From: Candidatus Kryptoniota bacterium
GTDB lineage: Bacteria > Bacteroidota > Ignavibacteria > Kryptoniales > JAKASW01
Direction: 5' to 3'
Assembly (NCBI GenBank): GCA_024641705.1
Contig: JAHECO010000001.1
Span: forward strand, 124,001-188,000
DNA length: 64,000 bases
Positions 17,073-27,900 of this stretch are shown in pieces. The translations under genes and the position numbers were made by a program. Position 1 is the first letter of the stretch, and each line of letters opens with the position of its first letter. The notes under the pieces are model-generated. The model was not told where the DNA came from. It did not search any database and saw only the letters and a list, made by a program, of their open reading frames with translations.

Positions 17073-18593
17073 ATGTCACCGCGCCTTGAAGACGCACTTT
17101 TGATTCTCTACATAATCGCACTCAGCTTTCCGTTCATCTTCGGATCCAACGGCTTTCTGATGGTCTATTATTATTTCCGCTATAGAAACAGACAGGTAGC
17201 ACAGAAGGGTGAGCTGAAGGAAATTCCGTTTGTAACCGTGCAGCTCCCTGTATACAATGAGCTCTACGTCGTGAACAGGGCGATCGACGCCGTATGTTCA
17301 CTCGACTATCCGAAGGACAAGCTCGAGGTGCAAGTCCTTGACGACTCCACGGACGAAACGACGGCGATAATAGGCCAGAAGGTTGCCGAGAAATCAGCCC
17401 AGGGTTTCAACATCAAACATGTTCGCAGGGGAAGCAGGCAGGGCTACAAGGCCGGTGCTCTGAAATTCGGCCTCGATCAGGCAAACGGCGAGTACGTCGC
17501 CATATTCGATGCGGACTTCATCCCCCGTACGGATTTCCTTAAGAGGACTCTTCCTTATTTCGCGGACCGGAATGTCGGCCTTGTGCAGACTCGCTGGGAA
17601 CACATCAACAGCGACTATTCCCTCCTGACGCGCGCGCAGGCGATCGCACTCGACGGTCACTTCGTGATCGAACAGCAGGTCAGGAACAAAGCCGGTTTCT
17701 TCATCAACTTCAACGGCACTGCAGGCATATGGCGCCGCAGCTGTATCGAGGAGTCAGGCAACTGGGAAGCCGATACACTCGCTGAAGATCTTGACTTGAG
17801 CTACAGGGCCCAGCTCAGAGGCTGGCAGTTTGTATTCATGAAGGAGTACACATCACCGGCAGAGCTGCCCGCCGACGTGAACGGGCTCCGCTCCCAGCAG
17901 TTCAGGTGGACAAAGGGCGCGATCGAAGCTTCCAGAAAGCTTCTGCCGAAAGTCTGGAAATCCAAACTGCCGCTCCGGGTGAAGGTACACTCCACGATCC
18001 ACCTCAGCTCGAGTCTCGTCTACCCGTTCGTTCTTATGATCGGGATACTGCAAGTCCCGGCAGTATTCATCAAGCACACGGGGGAATACGATGCCACGTT
18101 CATGCTCATGGGCGGTTTCATATTCGCGTTCTTCGGTTCGTTCGTTTTCTATCTCTACAGCCAGAAGGATGTTTATAAGGACTGGCGGCGACGCATATAT
18201 CTCTTTCCCGTATTCATGGCCGGGAGCATGGGCCTGTCGGTGAATAACACAAAGGCAGTCATCGAGGGCTTGCTCAACAAGAAATCGGAGTTCGTCCGGA
18301 CACCGAAGTACGGGGTCACCGGCAAGGAGGGGTCGTGGGCCGACAAGAAATACACGCAGAGGAAAATCAATTGGGTTTCTATCGCCGAGTTTGTTCTGGC
18401 GCTCTACTGCCTCGCAGGTATCGTTCTTTCGATAATCGACCTGGAAATAGCTGCCGTTCCGTTCCAGCTCCTCTTCTTCACGGGGTTCGGGTCGATCTCG
18501 TACCTTTCGATACGACAGGCGATGCTTGCCAGGAAGTCGGCCGTTAAACCCGTGCCCAAGGCTGAGCCGGTTGCAGAGCAAGTTGTCAAATAG
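17073..18593 (+). CDS. Membrane glycosyltransferase family 2 (cellulose-synthase-like)
   Basis: A 506-residue processive-type GT2. One N-terminal transmembrane segment (about 8-28) precedes the catalytic domain: VQLPVYNE, LDDSTDET (first Asp), DADFIP (DxD), TRWEHIN, the general base in EDLDLSYRAQLRGW and QQFRWTKGA (QxxRW). Four or so membrane segments follow (about 310-470). No PilZ domain is present, so it is not a c-di-GMP-controlled BcsA. Homologues include glucosylceramide/mannan-synthase-type enzymes; the product is unknown. A small hairpin CCGGAA/TTCCGG at 17041-17056 abuts the ribosome site GGAAGGAG. Confidence 0.85.
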   Translation: MSPRLEDALLILYIIALSFPFIFGSNGFLMVYYYFRYRNRQVAQKGELKEIPFVTVQLPVYNELYVVNRAIDAVCSLDYPKDKLEVQVLDDSTDETTAIIGQKVAEKSAQGFNIKHVRRGSRQGYKAGALKFGLDQANGEYVAIFDADFIPRTDFLKRTLPYFADRNVGLVQTRWEHINSDYSLLTRAQAIALDGHFVIEQQVRNKAGFFINFNGTAGIWRRSCIEESGNWEADTLAEDLDLSYRAQLRGWQFVFMKEYTSPAELPADVNGLRSQQFRWTKGAIEASRKLLPKVWKSKLPLRVKVHSTIHLSSSLVYPFVLMIGILQVPAVFIKHTGEYDATFMLMGGFIFAFFGSFVFYLYSQKDVYKDWRRRIYLFPVFMAGSMGLSVNNTKAVIEGLLNKKSEFVRTPKYGVTGKEGSWADKKYTQRKINWVSIAEFVLALYCLAGIVLSIIDLEIAAVPFQLLFFTGFGSISYLSIRQAMLARKSAVKPVPKAEPVAEQVVK

Positions 18594-18677
18594 AATCCCC
18601 GCACCGGGATTGTCCCGCTGCGGACCGGGTTCACTGGCGCCGGGCACGACTGGCATCATTTACGATTTGTAGTGACG

Positions 18678-19655
18678 ATGAATTTTCAATACGGCGGCAA
18701 GGACCTTGCCCTTCTTCAGTACCTCGAGGAGAGGTTGCGCAGAGACCCCGGTTCGTCTTTCTTCGCGATGCTGTCGTATTTCTACCTGGAGATCGATAAG
18801 ATAGCGGAAGCCCTGTCGGTCGCGCAGCGCGGCGTCATTGTGCACCCGAACTATTCTACCGGCCATGTCGTTCTCGCAATGGCGATGATGAGGGCGGGAT
18901 TCTACAGGGATGCCAGGAAAGAGATACTCAAGGCGGAGGAGCTCCATCCCGGATCGAAAATGATAGAGTCCCTCAAGGTCGAGGTCGACAAGCAGGAACA
19001 GGCCGACTCGATCGGCAGAAGGATCGCCGAGCAATACCGCAAGACTGCCGGTGAGGACATCATGAGGACGGTCGAGGAAACTCTCAAGGCGAATCCTATC
19101 AAGACCGTCGATGAAGACCTCCTGATACCCGGACTCGAATCAATAGTTGGCGAGGACTTTTCAAAACAGGCGCCCAAATTCGTGAAGATTCCGGAACCCC
19201 CGCTCCCCGAGCGGAAGGCGGCGGAGCCGGAAAATGAACCCGATGCCGATGCAGAAGAGCCGCAGAACGCACGCGAGATCATCGACAGGGTCACAAAGGA
19301 ATTCGAAGACAAGGTGACAGCCGACCTGAACCGGCCGGAATCGAACCCGGACGCTGCAGAAGGAGAACCGGAAGAGACGGCCGAGTTCGATCTGGATGCG
19401 CTTGCCAGGGAACTTGATACCGCCGGTCCCATAAAGCCGGCCGAGGGCGGCCCGAGCGACCAGAACGAGGACAGAGGCATTGAACTTACACCGGACATCG
19501 TGACCGACACGCTGGCGATGATATTCGAACAGCAGGGGCAGCTCAATACTGCCATTGAGGCGTACAACATCCTTTTGAAGAAGAAACCCGAGCAGGCGGA
19601 TTTCTACCGCAAGAAGATCGCGGAGCTCATAGCAAGGGCCGATGGGCAAGCCTGA
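18678..19655 (+). CDS. Tetratricopeptide-repeat protein
   Basis: A protein of about 325 residues, starting at ATG 18678 (a GTG two codons upstream is an alternative). Residues 10-110 carry two to three TPR units (FFAMLSYFYLEIDKIAEALSVAQRGVIVHPNYSTGHVVLAMAMM is the clearest, in parts). Residues 155-275 are acidic and low complexity, probably disordered. A last TPR-like pair sits at the end (TLAMIFEQQGQLNTAIEAY). No signal peptide is seen, so it is probably a cytoplasmic scaffold. It overlaps the following methyltransferase gene by 14 bp. Confidence 0.7.
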   Translation: MNFQYGGKDLALLQYLEERLRRDPGSSFFAMLSYFYLEIDKIAEALSVAQRGVIVHPNYSTGHVVLAMAMMRAGFYRDARKEILKAEELHPGSKMIESLKVEVDKQEQADSIGRRIAEQYRKTAGEDIMRTVEETLKANPIKTVDEDLLIPGLESIVGEDFSKQAPKFVKIPEPPLPERKAAEPENEPDADAEEPQNAREIIDRVTKEFEDKVTADLNRPESNPDAAEGEPEETAEFDLDALARELDTAGPIKPAEGGPSDQNEDRGIELTPDIVTDTLAMIFEQQGQLNTAIEAYNILLKKKPEQADFYRKKIAELIARADGQA

Positions 19656-20382
19656 CACCTTGGATCCCGTCGATTTGAAGCGGGACACTGCCGAGAAGAA
19701 CCGGTACGTGCGGCAGATGTTCAACGGCATTTCCCGGCGGTACGACTTCCTCAATCATTTCCTGAGCGCCGGCATCGACCGACGCTGGAGAAAACGAGCG
19801 ATCGCCATCTCGCACCTTGCCGAAGGAAACTCATTCCTCGATATCGCCTGTGGCACCGGCGACCTGTCGGTAGAGGCCTCGCGCGCGAAGCCGGCCAGGA
19901 TCGTCGGCGTCGACTTTGCGGAGAATATGCTCCGCGGTTTCGCAGTGAAGAAGAAGAGACTCGGCCTCGACGGAAAAGTGGAAATGGTACAGGCCAGCGC
20001 CGAGGAGCTCCCTTTTTCCGACGGTACGTTCGACGTCACTGCCGTGGCTTTCGGGGCGAGGAATTTCGGAGACCTCCGGAAAGGCCTGATGGAGATGAAA
20101 CGCGTACTGAAGACGGGCGGGAAGATCGTCGTTCTCGAATTTTCGAAACCGAAGAGATTTCCGGTGAAGCAGATCTACTTCTTCTACTTCAGGAGAGTAC
20201 TTCCGTTGCTCGGCAGGATGATTTCAGGAGACCGAGGAGCCTATACCTATCTCCCCGATTCTGTCTCTGCCTTCCCGGACGGCGCGGGTTTTATTGAAGT
20301 GATGCGCGAGCTGGACTTCAGGGAGGTAAGCTCGACTCCCCTGACGTTCGGCATCGCGACAGCATACTACGGTATTAAATGA
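19642..20382 (+). CDS. ubiE: Demethylmenaquinone methyltransferase (UbiE/MenG)
   Basis: A 246-residue SAM-dependent C-methyltransferase. It has the N-terminal signature VRQMFNGISRRYDFLNHFLSAGIDRRWR, motif I LDIACGTGDLS (about 67-77), the post-I acid in IVGVDFAENML, and the RVLKTGGKIVVLEFSKP block of motif III. The final YSSTPLTFGIATAYYGIK-like end is also typical. In this lineage the product is most likely menaquinone, made by C-methylation of demethylmenaquinol in the last step. Length is normal. Confidence 0.93.
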   Translation: MGKPDTLDPVDLKRDTAEKNRYVRQMFNGISRRYDFLNHFLSAGIDRRWRKRAIAISHLAEGNSFLDIACGTGDLSVEASRAKPARIVGVDFAENMLRGFAVKKKRLGLDGKVEMVQASAEELPFSDGTFDVTAVAFGARNFGDLRKGLMEMKRVLKTGGKIVVLEFSKPKRFPVKQIYFFYFRRVLPLLGRMISGDRGAYTYLPDSVSAFPDGAGFIEVMRELDFREVSSTPLTFGIATAYYGIK

Positions 20383-20424
20383 TGAACACTCCCGAATCGA
20401 TCGCGGTGTGGTCCCGGTTGAAGC

Positions 20425-22434
20425 ATGGATGAAATCGTAGAAATAGTCACGACAGGCTTTGAGGTGATTACCGACCGGTGGGCCGGGACGATAAGCTCCA
20501 TCCCGAAATATTTCGGGAGCACGCAAATCCCGTTTTTCAAGAGCCAGATTACCGAACTTCTCCACTGCATCATGGATCTCCTGCAGGACAGAGGCCCATC
20601 GAGGCTGGTGAAGTTCACCGAGAGGATAGTCAAACCGCCGTACAACGGACTACTTACGCTCACGACCGTGCATGAGACTTTTCTTCTCGGCGAAGACGCC
20701 ATCCTTTCTGTGGTCCGAGAGAAGATGCGCGACAAGAACCAGATATTCGAATATTCGAGGCGGATCGACGGCTGCTTCCACGAGATCATCTACCAGTACG
20801 CGAACGCATACCAGGCGTACCAGAGCGAGGTGGGCGCGACGCGCCGCAAGGTTATCGAGAGGCAGAGGGAAACGCTGCTGCGTTTCACCAACGCGATCGG
20901 GTCAGCGGGCACTTACGATGAAGCTCTCGTGGCTGCCGCGGTGATCATCAAGGATGAATCGAAAGCGAACGCCGTCGAGTTCTTCGCTTTCGACCAGAAC
21001 ACTCAGCAGCTGGTCTTCAAATCTGCGATACCGGAACGCGTCCCGACAGCCAGCGGCGATTTTCTCAGCGCGCTCGCCAGACAATTCGGCAGCGAATCCA
21101 GCGCCCGCCGCAGTTACTCCGTCATGCAGGAGGTCTTCGGGAACAGGAGGCTGATAGCGATGCTTCCTGTCTCGGCCGGAGACTCACTCGTCGGACTTCT
21201 TCTCCTAGCTTATCCGTCCGTCCCGCTCCGGGAAAGCAGTCTGGTTGACCTCCAGGAAGAGGGCATGAACATCCTCCTCGCGATGGTGGATCAGCTGGGC
21301 TACGGCCTGAAACGGTTCTTGCTGGAAGAAGAAGTCACCTCGAAAGCCCATTACATTTCCATACTCACGGAGAATTCCGCAGACGCGATTGTCGGACTCG
21401 ACGTGGCAGGGATGATCGTTTCGTGGAACAAAGGGGCCGCCCTTCTCTTCGGGATGCAGCACGACGAGGTGCTCGGGCAGCCGTTTTCCGTTCTGCTTCC
21501 CCAGGAGAAAAGGCTCATCGGCGATGACGAGGTCATCCTGAAGCGGATCCAGGACGAAGGGGTCGTAAAGAACTATGAGCTGGATTGCGAAACCAAGTCG
21601 GGGGTGAGAATAATCGTGAGCCTTACCGGCACGGTCCTGCAGGACGAACAGGGCACTATGATCGGCACGGCTCTTATCATGCGCGACGTCACGCAGCTCA
21701 AGCAATACGAAATGGAGCTTCGGCAGACCGAAAAGCTGTCTTTCATCGGACAAATCTCCACCGGCATCGCCCACGAGATCGGGACGCCGCTCAACATCAT
21801 ACTCGGGAACGCAGAGTACCTCATGATGGACATGAAATCCGGCGAGAGGGACTATGACGAGCTCAAGATGATAATCGGTGAGACCAACCGGATTGCGAAG
21901 TTGATCCAGCAGCTCCTCGACTTCGCGCGCCCGAAGAAGATGCGGGCCAAACCGGTTCTCCTGAACGCGGAGGTCGAGAACGTGCTGCAGCTGCTGAAGA
22001 ACCAGCTCGACAAATCGTCGATCAAGCTTTCGCTTGAGCTCGAGAATGAGCTCCCATATGTTTTCGGCGACGCTGCCCAACTTCAGGAAGTTTTCGTAAA
22101 TTTAATCGTGAACGCGATTCATTCCATGGAAAAGGGAGGACGGCTGACAATCTCCACCGCGACGAAGCACGGTGCGGAGGGAGGCACGGTCGAGATCAGG
22201 ATCGCGGATACCGGTTGCGGGATACCGGAAGACAACCTGCAGAAGATTTTCAACCCGTTCTTCACGACCAAAGAAGTCGGAAAGGGGACGGGCCTCGGCC
22301 TGGCCATCACCCAGAGAATCGTCCAGGATCACAAAGGGGCGATCTCGGTGGACAGTTCGGTCGGGAAAGGGACGATTTTTAAATTGAGTTTCCCGGTATA
22401 CACCGCAGAAACACCGCGGACCGGCGGAGCTTGA
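20425..22434 (+). CDS. Sensor histidine kinase with GAF and PAS domains
   Basis: A 669-residue soluble kinase with no transmembrane segment. Residues 1-155 form a helical N-terminal region resembling the RsbR/RsbRD-type sensory helices. A GAF-like domain follows (about 160-290), then PAS (about 305-425, with [23 protein letters not shown]), the HisKA box with phospho-acceptor H450 in [11 protein letters not shown], and HATPase_c (N-box [10 protein letters not shown]1 [18 protein letters not shown]2 GTGLGLAI). It lies 42 bp upstream of a sigma-54 response regulator, its presumed partner, as in NtrB/NtrC pairs. The signal is unknown but must be cytoplasmic. Confidence 0.88.
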   Translation: MDEIVEIVTTGFEVITDRWAGTISSIPKYFGSTQIPFFKSQITELLHCIMDLLQDRGPSRLVKFTERIVKPPYNGLLTLTTVHETFLLGEDAILSVVREKMRDKNQIFEYSRRIDGCFHEIIYQYANAYQAYQSEVGATRRKVIERQRETLLRFTNAIGSAGTYDEALVAAAVIIKDESKANAVEFFAFDQNTQQLVFKSAIPERVPTASGDFLSALARQFGSESSARRSYSVMQEVFGNRRLIAMLPVSAGDSLVGLLLLAYPSVPLRESSLVDLQEEGMNILLAMVDQLGYGLKRFLLEEEVTSKAHYISILTENSADAIVGLDVAGMIVSWNKGAALLFGMQHDEVLGQPFSVLLPQEKRLIGDDEVILKRIQDEGVVKNYELDCETKSGVRIIVSLTGTVLQDEQGTMIGTALIMRDVTQLKQYEMELRQTEKLSFIGQISTGIAHEIGTPLNIILGNAEYLMMDMKSGERDYDELKMIIGETNRIAKLIQQLLDFARPKKMRAKPVLLNAEVENVLQLLKNQLDKSSIKLSLELENELPYVFGDAAQLQEVFVNLIVNAIHSMEKGGRLTISTATKHGAEGGTVEIRIADTGCGIPEDNLQKIFNPFFTTKEVGKGTGLGLAITQRIVQDHKGAISVDSSVGKGTIFKLSFPVYTAETPRTGGA

Positions 22435-22476
22435 ATTTTCATTAATCCGGTCCATAGGACCTGATCGGAAATAGAC

Positions 22477-23841
22477 ATGAGAGCAGATATTTCAATACTG
22501 GCGGTAGACGACGACGTGAACATGCTCGCGATGCTCGAGAAGTTCCTCAAGCGTGCGGGCTACACCGTGGACACGACATCAGACAGCACCAAGGCCATGT
22601 CGCTCGTCGAGGACAAGAACTACGACATCGTTATCACGGATATCCAGATGCCGCGTGCCTCGGGTATGGACCTGCTGAAGCGGGTGAAAGACCTGGGGAA
22701 AGACACGATGGTTATAATGATTACTGCGTTCGGCTCGGTCGACTCGGCCGTGAACTCGATGAAGGCCGGTGCGTATGACTACGTCAGCAAGCCGTTCAAC
22801 ATCGACGAGATACTCGCACTGCTCGAACGAGCGACGCAGCAGCGGAGGCTCCAGCGCGAGGTCGAATTCCTGCGGCAGGAGGTGGAGCAGAAATATTCGT
22901 TCTCCAATATTATCGGCAAGAGCAAGTCGATGCAGGATATCTTCTCGCTCATACAGAGGATCTCGCACGCCCGCAGCAACGTCCTCATCACGGGGAGAAG
23001 CGGGACGGGAAAGGAACTGATAGCGAAGGCGATCCACTACAACAGCGACCGGAAGGGAATGCCGCTCGTGACCGTCAACTGCAGTGCGATCCCCGAATCG
23101 CTCCTTGAAAGCGAGCTGTTCGGTCATGAGAAGGGGGCGTTCACCGGGGCGATAACCTCCCGCCGCGGCCTCTTCGAAACCGCCAACGGCGGGACACTTT
23201 TCCTCGACGAGATCGGCGACATGCCGCTCGGCTCGCAGGCAAAATTACTCAGGGTTGTCGAGACCGGCGAAGTGCGCCCGGTCGGCAGCGACGAGGTGAA
23301 GAAAGTGGACGTGCGGGTAATCGCAGCGACTCACCGCGACCTGAAGGAAATGGTGAAGCACGACCAGTTCAGAGAAGACCTCTTCTACAGGCTCAACGTC
23401 ATCTCCATACACGTGCCCGACCTCAAGGACAGGACCGAGGATATACAGATTTTGACGGAACATTTCCTGAAGAAGTACGGCGATCAGTTCGGGAAGGAGA
23501 GGGTCCAAGTGACGCGCGAGGCGATGGCTTGTCTTATGCGCTACTCCTGGCCCGGTAACGTGCGCGAGCTCGAGAACGTGATCGAGAGAAGCATAGCTCT
23601 TTCGGGCGGGGAAGTGATTGACTGCAAAGACCTGCCGGAACACCTCTTCCAGATGAAGTCGACGGACCTTATAGATGATCTCGCCTCCGACAACATGCCG
23701 CTCTCCGAGGTGGAGAAGCGCTACATCGTGAAAATACTCCAGCGCACAAACTGGCACCAATCCAAGGCGGCGCAAATCCTCGGCATCGACAGGAAGACGC
23801 TTTACAGGAAAATCAAAGAGTATAATTTGATGCAGGGGTAG
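22477..23841 (+). CDS. NtrC-family sigma-54 response regulator
   Basis: A 454-residue three-domain regulator. The receiver has acidic pocket residues D11-D13, phospho-acceptor D55 (VITDIQMP) and the late Lys in YVSKPFN. The AAA+ domain has Walker A GRSGTGKE at 173-180, GAFTGA at 220-225 and LFLDEIGD. The C-terminal Fis-type HTH ends with [19 protein letters not shown]. The partner kinase is immediately upstream. Complete and normal in length; able to act on sigma-54 promoters such as those proposed near 53858 and 54151. Confidence 0.93.
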   Translation: MRADISILAVDDDVNMLAMLEKFLKRAGYTVDTTSDSTKAMSLVEDKNYDIVITDIQMPRASGMDLLKRVKDLGKDTMVIMITAFGSVDSAVNSMKAGAYDYVSKPFNIDEILALLERATQQRRLQREVEFLRQEVEQKYSFSNIIGKSKSMQDIFSLIQRISHARSNVLITGRSGTGKELIAKAIHYNSDRKGMPLVTVNCSAIPESLLESELFGHEKGAFTGAITSRRGLFETANGGTLFLDEIGDMPLGSQAKLLRVVETGEVRPVGSDEVKKVDVRVIAATHRDLKEMVKHDQFREDLFYRLNVISIHVPDLKDRTEDIQILTEHFLKKYGDQFGKERVQVTREAMACLMRYSWPGNVRELENVIERSIALSGGEVIDCKDLPEHLFQMKSTDLIDDLASDNMPLSEVEKRYIVKILQRTNWHQSKAAQILGIDRKTLYRKIKEYNLMQG

Positions 23842-24148
23842 CATCGGCATCTATTAAAATGGACGCCTCAAAGAAGCGCGGAGGTTGTCCCAAAACAAGG
23901 AAAATGTCATTCTGAAGGAGCGGAGCGACTGAAGAATCCACTTATTCGTTCTGAAAAATGGATGCTTCACTTCGTTCAGCATGACAGACAAGACTTTCTG
24001 GACAGCCTCTCTGCATTGTAGAGCCGTCGAATTCATTCGATGGCGATAGTTCTCACCCTCCTTATTGATCACTGAAAAGTTTGAAAATCTCCTCTACCTT
24101 CGCTAACATCAATCATTAATGGTAAACGGGCGAGTTGTATAATACCTT
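23842..24148. other. Gap at the left edge of the accessory island
   Basis: About 300 bp without a gene between the response regulator and the first island gene. It contains the 82-bp imperfect palindrome at 23905-23986. From 24050 onward the DNA becomes clearly richer in A and T. No tRNA or integrase is visible. Confidence 0.5.
23905..23986. repeat. REP-like imperfect palindrome
   Basis: An 82-bp element beginning TGTCATTCTGAAGGAGCGG and ending CTTCGTTCAGCATGACA. Its ends are inverted (TGTCAT with ATGACA, GAATCCA with TGGATGC in the middle). Short palindromes of this kind, whose shadow translation reads like MLNEVKHP...SLRSFRMTF, are widely scattered in intergenic DNA of Bacteroidota and Chlorobi genomes. 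Only one copy lies in this window, so dispersal in the genome is inferred from that resemblance. Confidence 0.55.
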
Positions 24149-24955
24149 ATGAATTTCTCTCAGCGGTTTGATATCAAGGTAAACTTAGCGGAAGCACAGC
24201 GCAGATTCATAAATCGGGTGTTTAGTACGGTTTTCGAAATTCCTACAAACAGTTGGGTGGAAGAGGCGTCGTGGCGTCAGCAGATAACAAGTGGCACCGC
24301 TCTGCGATTAGGCGAGAGACTCTCTGAAACTGGCGGCCTTGATTCTCTAGTCGGACACGACTTCTTAAGGTGCCTGCAAGCGATTGAGGTTTTCTATGAA
24401 CTGGCCGGTGGTGCGGAAGACGAGGAGAGAATTAAGAACCACATTGAGATATCCGTGAAATATGCGCTGAGCCTTTCAGAGGTCGATTTAGCTATCGAAT
24501 GGCACGAGGGCATATTCACTCGCAAGGGAGCGAAGCTCTTGGACGACTCTCTTGTGAATGAAAACCTGCATTGGTTGCGAGAGTACGAGTACGAAGGTGT
24601 GAGGAAGCCTTTTGAGAAAGCTCTGCACCATTTTCTTGAATCTGGAAAGCGCCCGGAGGTTCTGTCGGACGTTGTGACCGATGCCTATGAATCGCTTGAG
24701 GCTCTTGCTAAAATCGTGACCGGAAAGACGTTTGACCTTTCTAAGAATCGGGAATTATTCTTGAGTCAGGTTAACGCCCCAAGGGAGCTCAAGGACTTGC
24801 TTAAACAATACATAGAGTTTGCCAATGAGTTTCGCCATGGTGCTGATCCCCAGAAGCCCAAGCCAACTCTCACAGAACCGGAAGTCGAATTCTTCCTTTA
24901 TATGACCGGAGCTTTCATTCGGATGGCAAAGGAAAGCATGGCTGAAAAGAAATGA
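24149..24955 (+). CDS. HEPN-like protein, possible defence effector
   Basis: A 268-residue helical protein with no signal peptide. The last part reads YIEFANEFRHGADPQKPKPTL, then a final helix; this Arg-His pair followed by a Pro-rich turn and helix resembles the C-terminal HEPN segment of AbiJ-like and related abortive-infection proteins, although the canonical Rx4-6H spacing is not clear. The gene ends 9 bp before the restriction-modification gene, so they form one operon. Function is inferred: an RNase-type effector or a helper of the restriction enzyme. I do not recognise a closer family. Confidence 0.5.
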   Translation: MNFSQRFDIKVNLAEAQRRFINRVFSTVFEIPTNSWVEEASWRQQITSGTALRLGERLSETGGLDSLVGHDFLRCLQAIEVFYELAGGAEDEERIKNHIEISVKYALSLSEVDLAIEWHEGIFTRKGAKLLDDSLVNENLHWLREYEYEGVRKPFEKALHHFLESGKRPEVLSDVVTDAYESLEALAKIVTGKTFDLSKNRELFLSQVNAPRELKDLLKQYIEFANEFRHGADPQKPKPTLTEPEVEFFLYMTGAFIRMAKESMAEKK

Positions 24956-24964
24956 TCTTACCAC

Positions 24965-27900
24965 ATGCTTGAGACCTACATAAAGAAAATTGCCTCCACC
25001 ACCAAGCGCGGTGACGCGCGGGAAGAGTCGTATTATTCTGCCCTGCAACAGTTGCTGGAGACGTTTTCCACCGACAAACGAAAGAAGAGGGCGCAAGTCA
25101 CCGTTCTGCCGAAGAAAACCGAGGCGGGCAACCCGGACTTCAGGGTCTGGGACGGTAAGCATTCCCAGGTTGGGTACGTGGAAGCAAAAGTGCCTATGGC
25201 GAAGTTGGACGACGTTGAGGAAACAGAGCAACTTGAGCGCTACAGAGGGACTTTCCCGAATCTCATCCTCACGAACTTCTACGAGTTCCGGCTGTATCGC
25301 AACGGGCAGATGATCGACAAAGTCCTCCTTGCGAGGCCTTTCATTGCGGCAAAACTCGGAAGCGTCCCCCCCGTCGAACATGAGAGAGAATTCCTGCAGC
25401 TCCTCGAGCAGTTCTTCTCCTTCTCTCTTCCGACAAAATTCACCGCTGAAACGCTCGCAAAACAGCTGGCCATAAAGACGCGGTTCCTGCGCGACCAGGT
25501 GATTAAGGAGGAATTGAAGGAAGCATCATCGAAAAGCGGCAAGAAGATTCTGAATTTCTATGATGCCTTCAAGAAACATTTGATCTCGAACCTGGAGCCT
25601 GATCAGTTTGCAGACCTCTACTCACAGACAATCACATACGGCCTTTTTGCGGCAAGGACCAGGGCCGAAGGGGAGTTCAGCCGCGCCGAGGCTTACACTC
25701 TAATTCCCAAAACCATAGGCATCCTCCGCGACATATTTCATTTCGTCTCTTACGATCCGCCTGAGCAAATGCAGGTAACCGTGGACGACATTGCCGAAAT
25801 ACTCGCCGCTGCCGACGTGAAGGAGATACTTCACCAGTACTACGACGAGGGCAAAGGGAGCGACCCGATATTCCATTTCTACGAGACTTTCCTTTCCGAA
25901 TACAACCCGGAAGAGCGTGAGCGCCGTGGAGTGTATTACACCCCGGAGCCCGTCGTTTCCTATATCGTTCGTTCACTTGACATAATTCTAAAGGGGAAAT
26001 TCGATCGTAAAGACGGATTTGCGACTCAGAGCGTGACAGTTCTCGACCCTGCGGGCGGAACATTGACTTTCCTTGCTCAAGCAGCGAAGCTTGCTGTAGA
26101 GCAATACACTGTGAAATATGGCCACGGGTCGAGAGCGAAGTTTATAGAAGATCACATACTGGAACACTTTTATGCCTTTGAGCTGATGATGGCGCCGTAC
26201 GCGGCGGGGCACATGAAGATGGGATACTTGCTCGAGGAGCTTGGACATCAACTGAAAGGGGATGAAAGGCTCAGATATTATCTTACAAACACGCTCGAGA
26301 TGGAAGACCTCGCTAAAACCGCAATCCCCGGAGTGGAATCATTGACAGAGGAATCTCAACTCGCGGGCAAGGTAAAACGCAATCAGCCTATCCTCGTAGT
26401 CCTGGGCAATCCGCCATATTCCGGTATTTCCGCGAACGCAAGTGAAAAAGAAGTACTTGTGAAAAAGGGGGAGAACTTCATCACCGGCTTTGACATACAG
26501 GCTGTAACAGAGAACCGAAAGACCAAGCACAAACTCGTTCCAAAGACAGCCAGGGCAAAGAAGACCAAGCGTGTGAGACAGAAGACCTGGATTGGGCAGC
26601 TGATAGAATCCTACAAGATAATCGATGGAAAGTGGCTCGACGAGCGTAATCCGAAAATGCTGCAGGATGACTACGTGAAGTTCATTCGCTTTGCTCAATG
26701 GAAATTGGATTCTGTCGGTGAAGGGATTCTTGGTTTCATAACCAATAGGAGCTACATAGAGAACATTACATTCCCGGGGATGAGAGAGTCGCTGCTTGGG
26801 TCGTTTGACGAAATCTATGTCTTGGATTTGCACGGAGATGCCATGACGAATAGATCTCACGGTGAGCCGGGCGCGCGCGATGAGAATGTATTCGATATCA
26901 CCAAAGGGGTCGCGATCATACTAGCAGTGAAGGCCAAGATAGGGCATTCCAAGCCCAGGATTTCCTACGCTGAGATCAGAGGTTTACGCGAAGCGAAATA
27001 TCAATATTTGAAAACCAACGATGTGAATACCACGAAGTGGCGCAAGATAGAACCTAAGTCACCTTCTTATTTCTTGATCCCCAAAGGAGAGAAGCATATT
27101 AACGCGTACCGAAAGGGAGTGAGTTTGGAGGGCATTTTCCCTCTGAATCTCGGAGGGGTCAAAACACATAGGGATCATCTAGTTATTGATGGGAATAGAA
27201 ATAGCCTGATTCGGCGCATCCGGCTTATGACCGATCCCTCACTTGACGACCGGTTCGTGGCCGCGAGCTTGAAGCTGGAGAATACAGGGAGTTGGAACCT
27301 TGCCGACGCGAGGAAGGCACTGAAGGATTTCGATATTGAGAACACCATCGAAAGAATACTCTACAGACCTTTTGATGAGCAGTTCATTTTCTACCACGAC
27401 GCAGTGGTGGAAAGAAGCCGTCGAGAAGTTGTCCGACATATGTTGTCAGATAATATCTCGCTGCTTGCCATGCGTCAGGTCACGCTTGAAGAACAATATT
27501 CGCACGTCTTCGCATCAACTTCTATGGTCGACAATCGGGCATTCTTCAGCACAAAGGGAATAATACAGCAATTCCCTCTTTACCTTTATGCTCAACCGAA
27601 GAAATCAAAGCGTGGAAGCGGCGTGGTTATGATGCTGTTCGAGCCTGAATCCGATTACGACTCGAAGGGAAGAGTCCCGAACATTTCACCGGAGCTGCTC
27701 GAAACCTTGAAGACTCAATATAAGAAACAACCCACTCCTGAAGAGATTTTCAATTACGTTTATGCGATTCTCTATTCGAACAGCTACCGGCAGAAGTATG
27801 GGGAGTTTCTCAAGACTGATTTCCCTCGCGTGCCGTTTACAAGTGATCGTAAACTATTCCTGAAACTCGCAGGTAAAGGAGAGCAGCTAGTCGAGCTGCA

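Noticed and set aside
17073-18593. Cellulose synthase BcsA
   Set aside because: No PilZ domain and no bcsB/bcsC neighbours; only the general GT2 family is supported.
19331-19352. tRNA T-arm-like string on the minus strand
   Set aside because: It lies in the TPR gene and no acceptor, D or anticodon stem can be built around it.
20425-22434. Minus-strand frames opposite the histidine kinase, e.g. 21205-22080
   Set aside because: They are antisense shadows without start signals or motifs.
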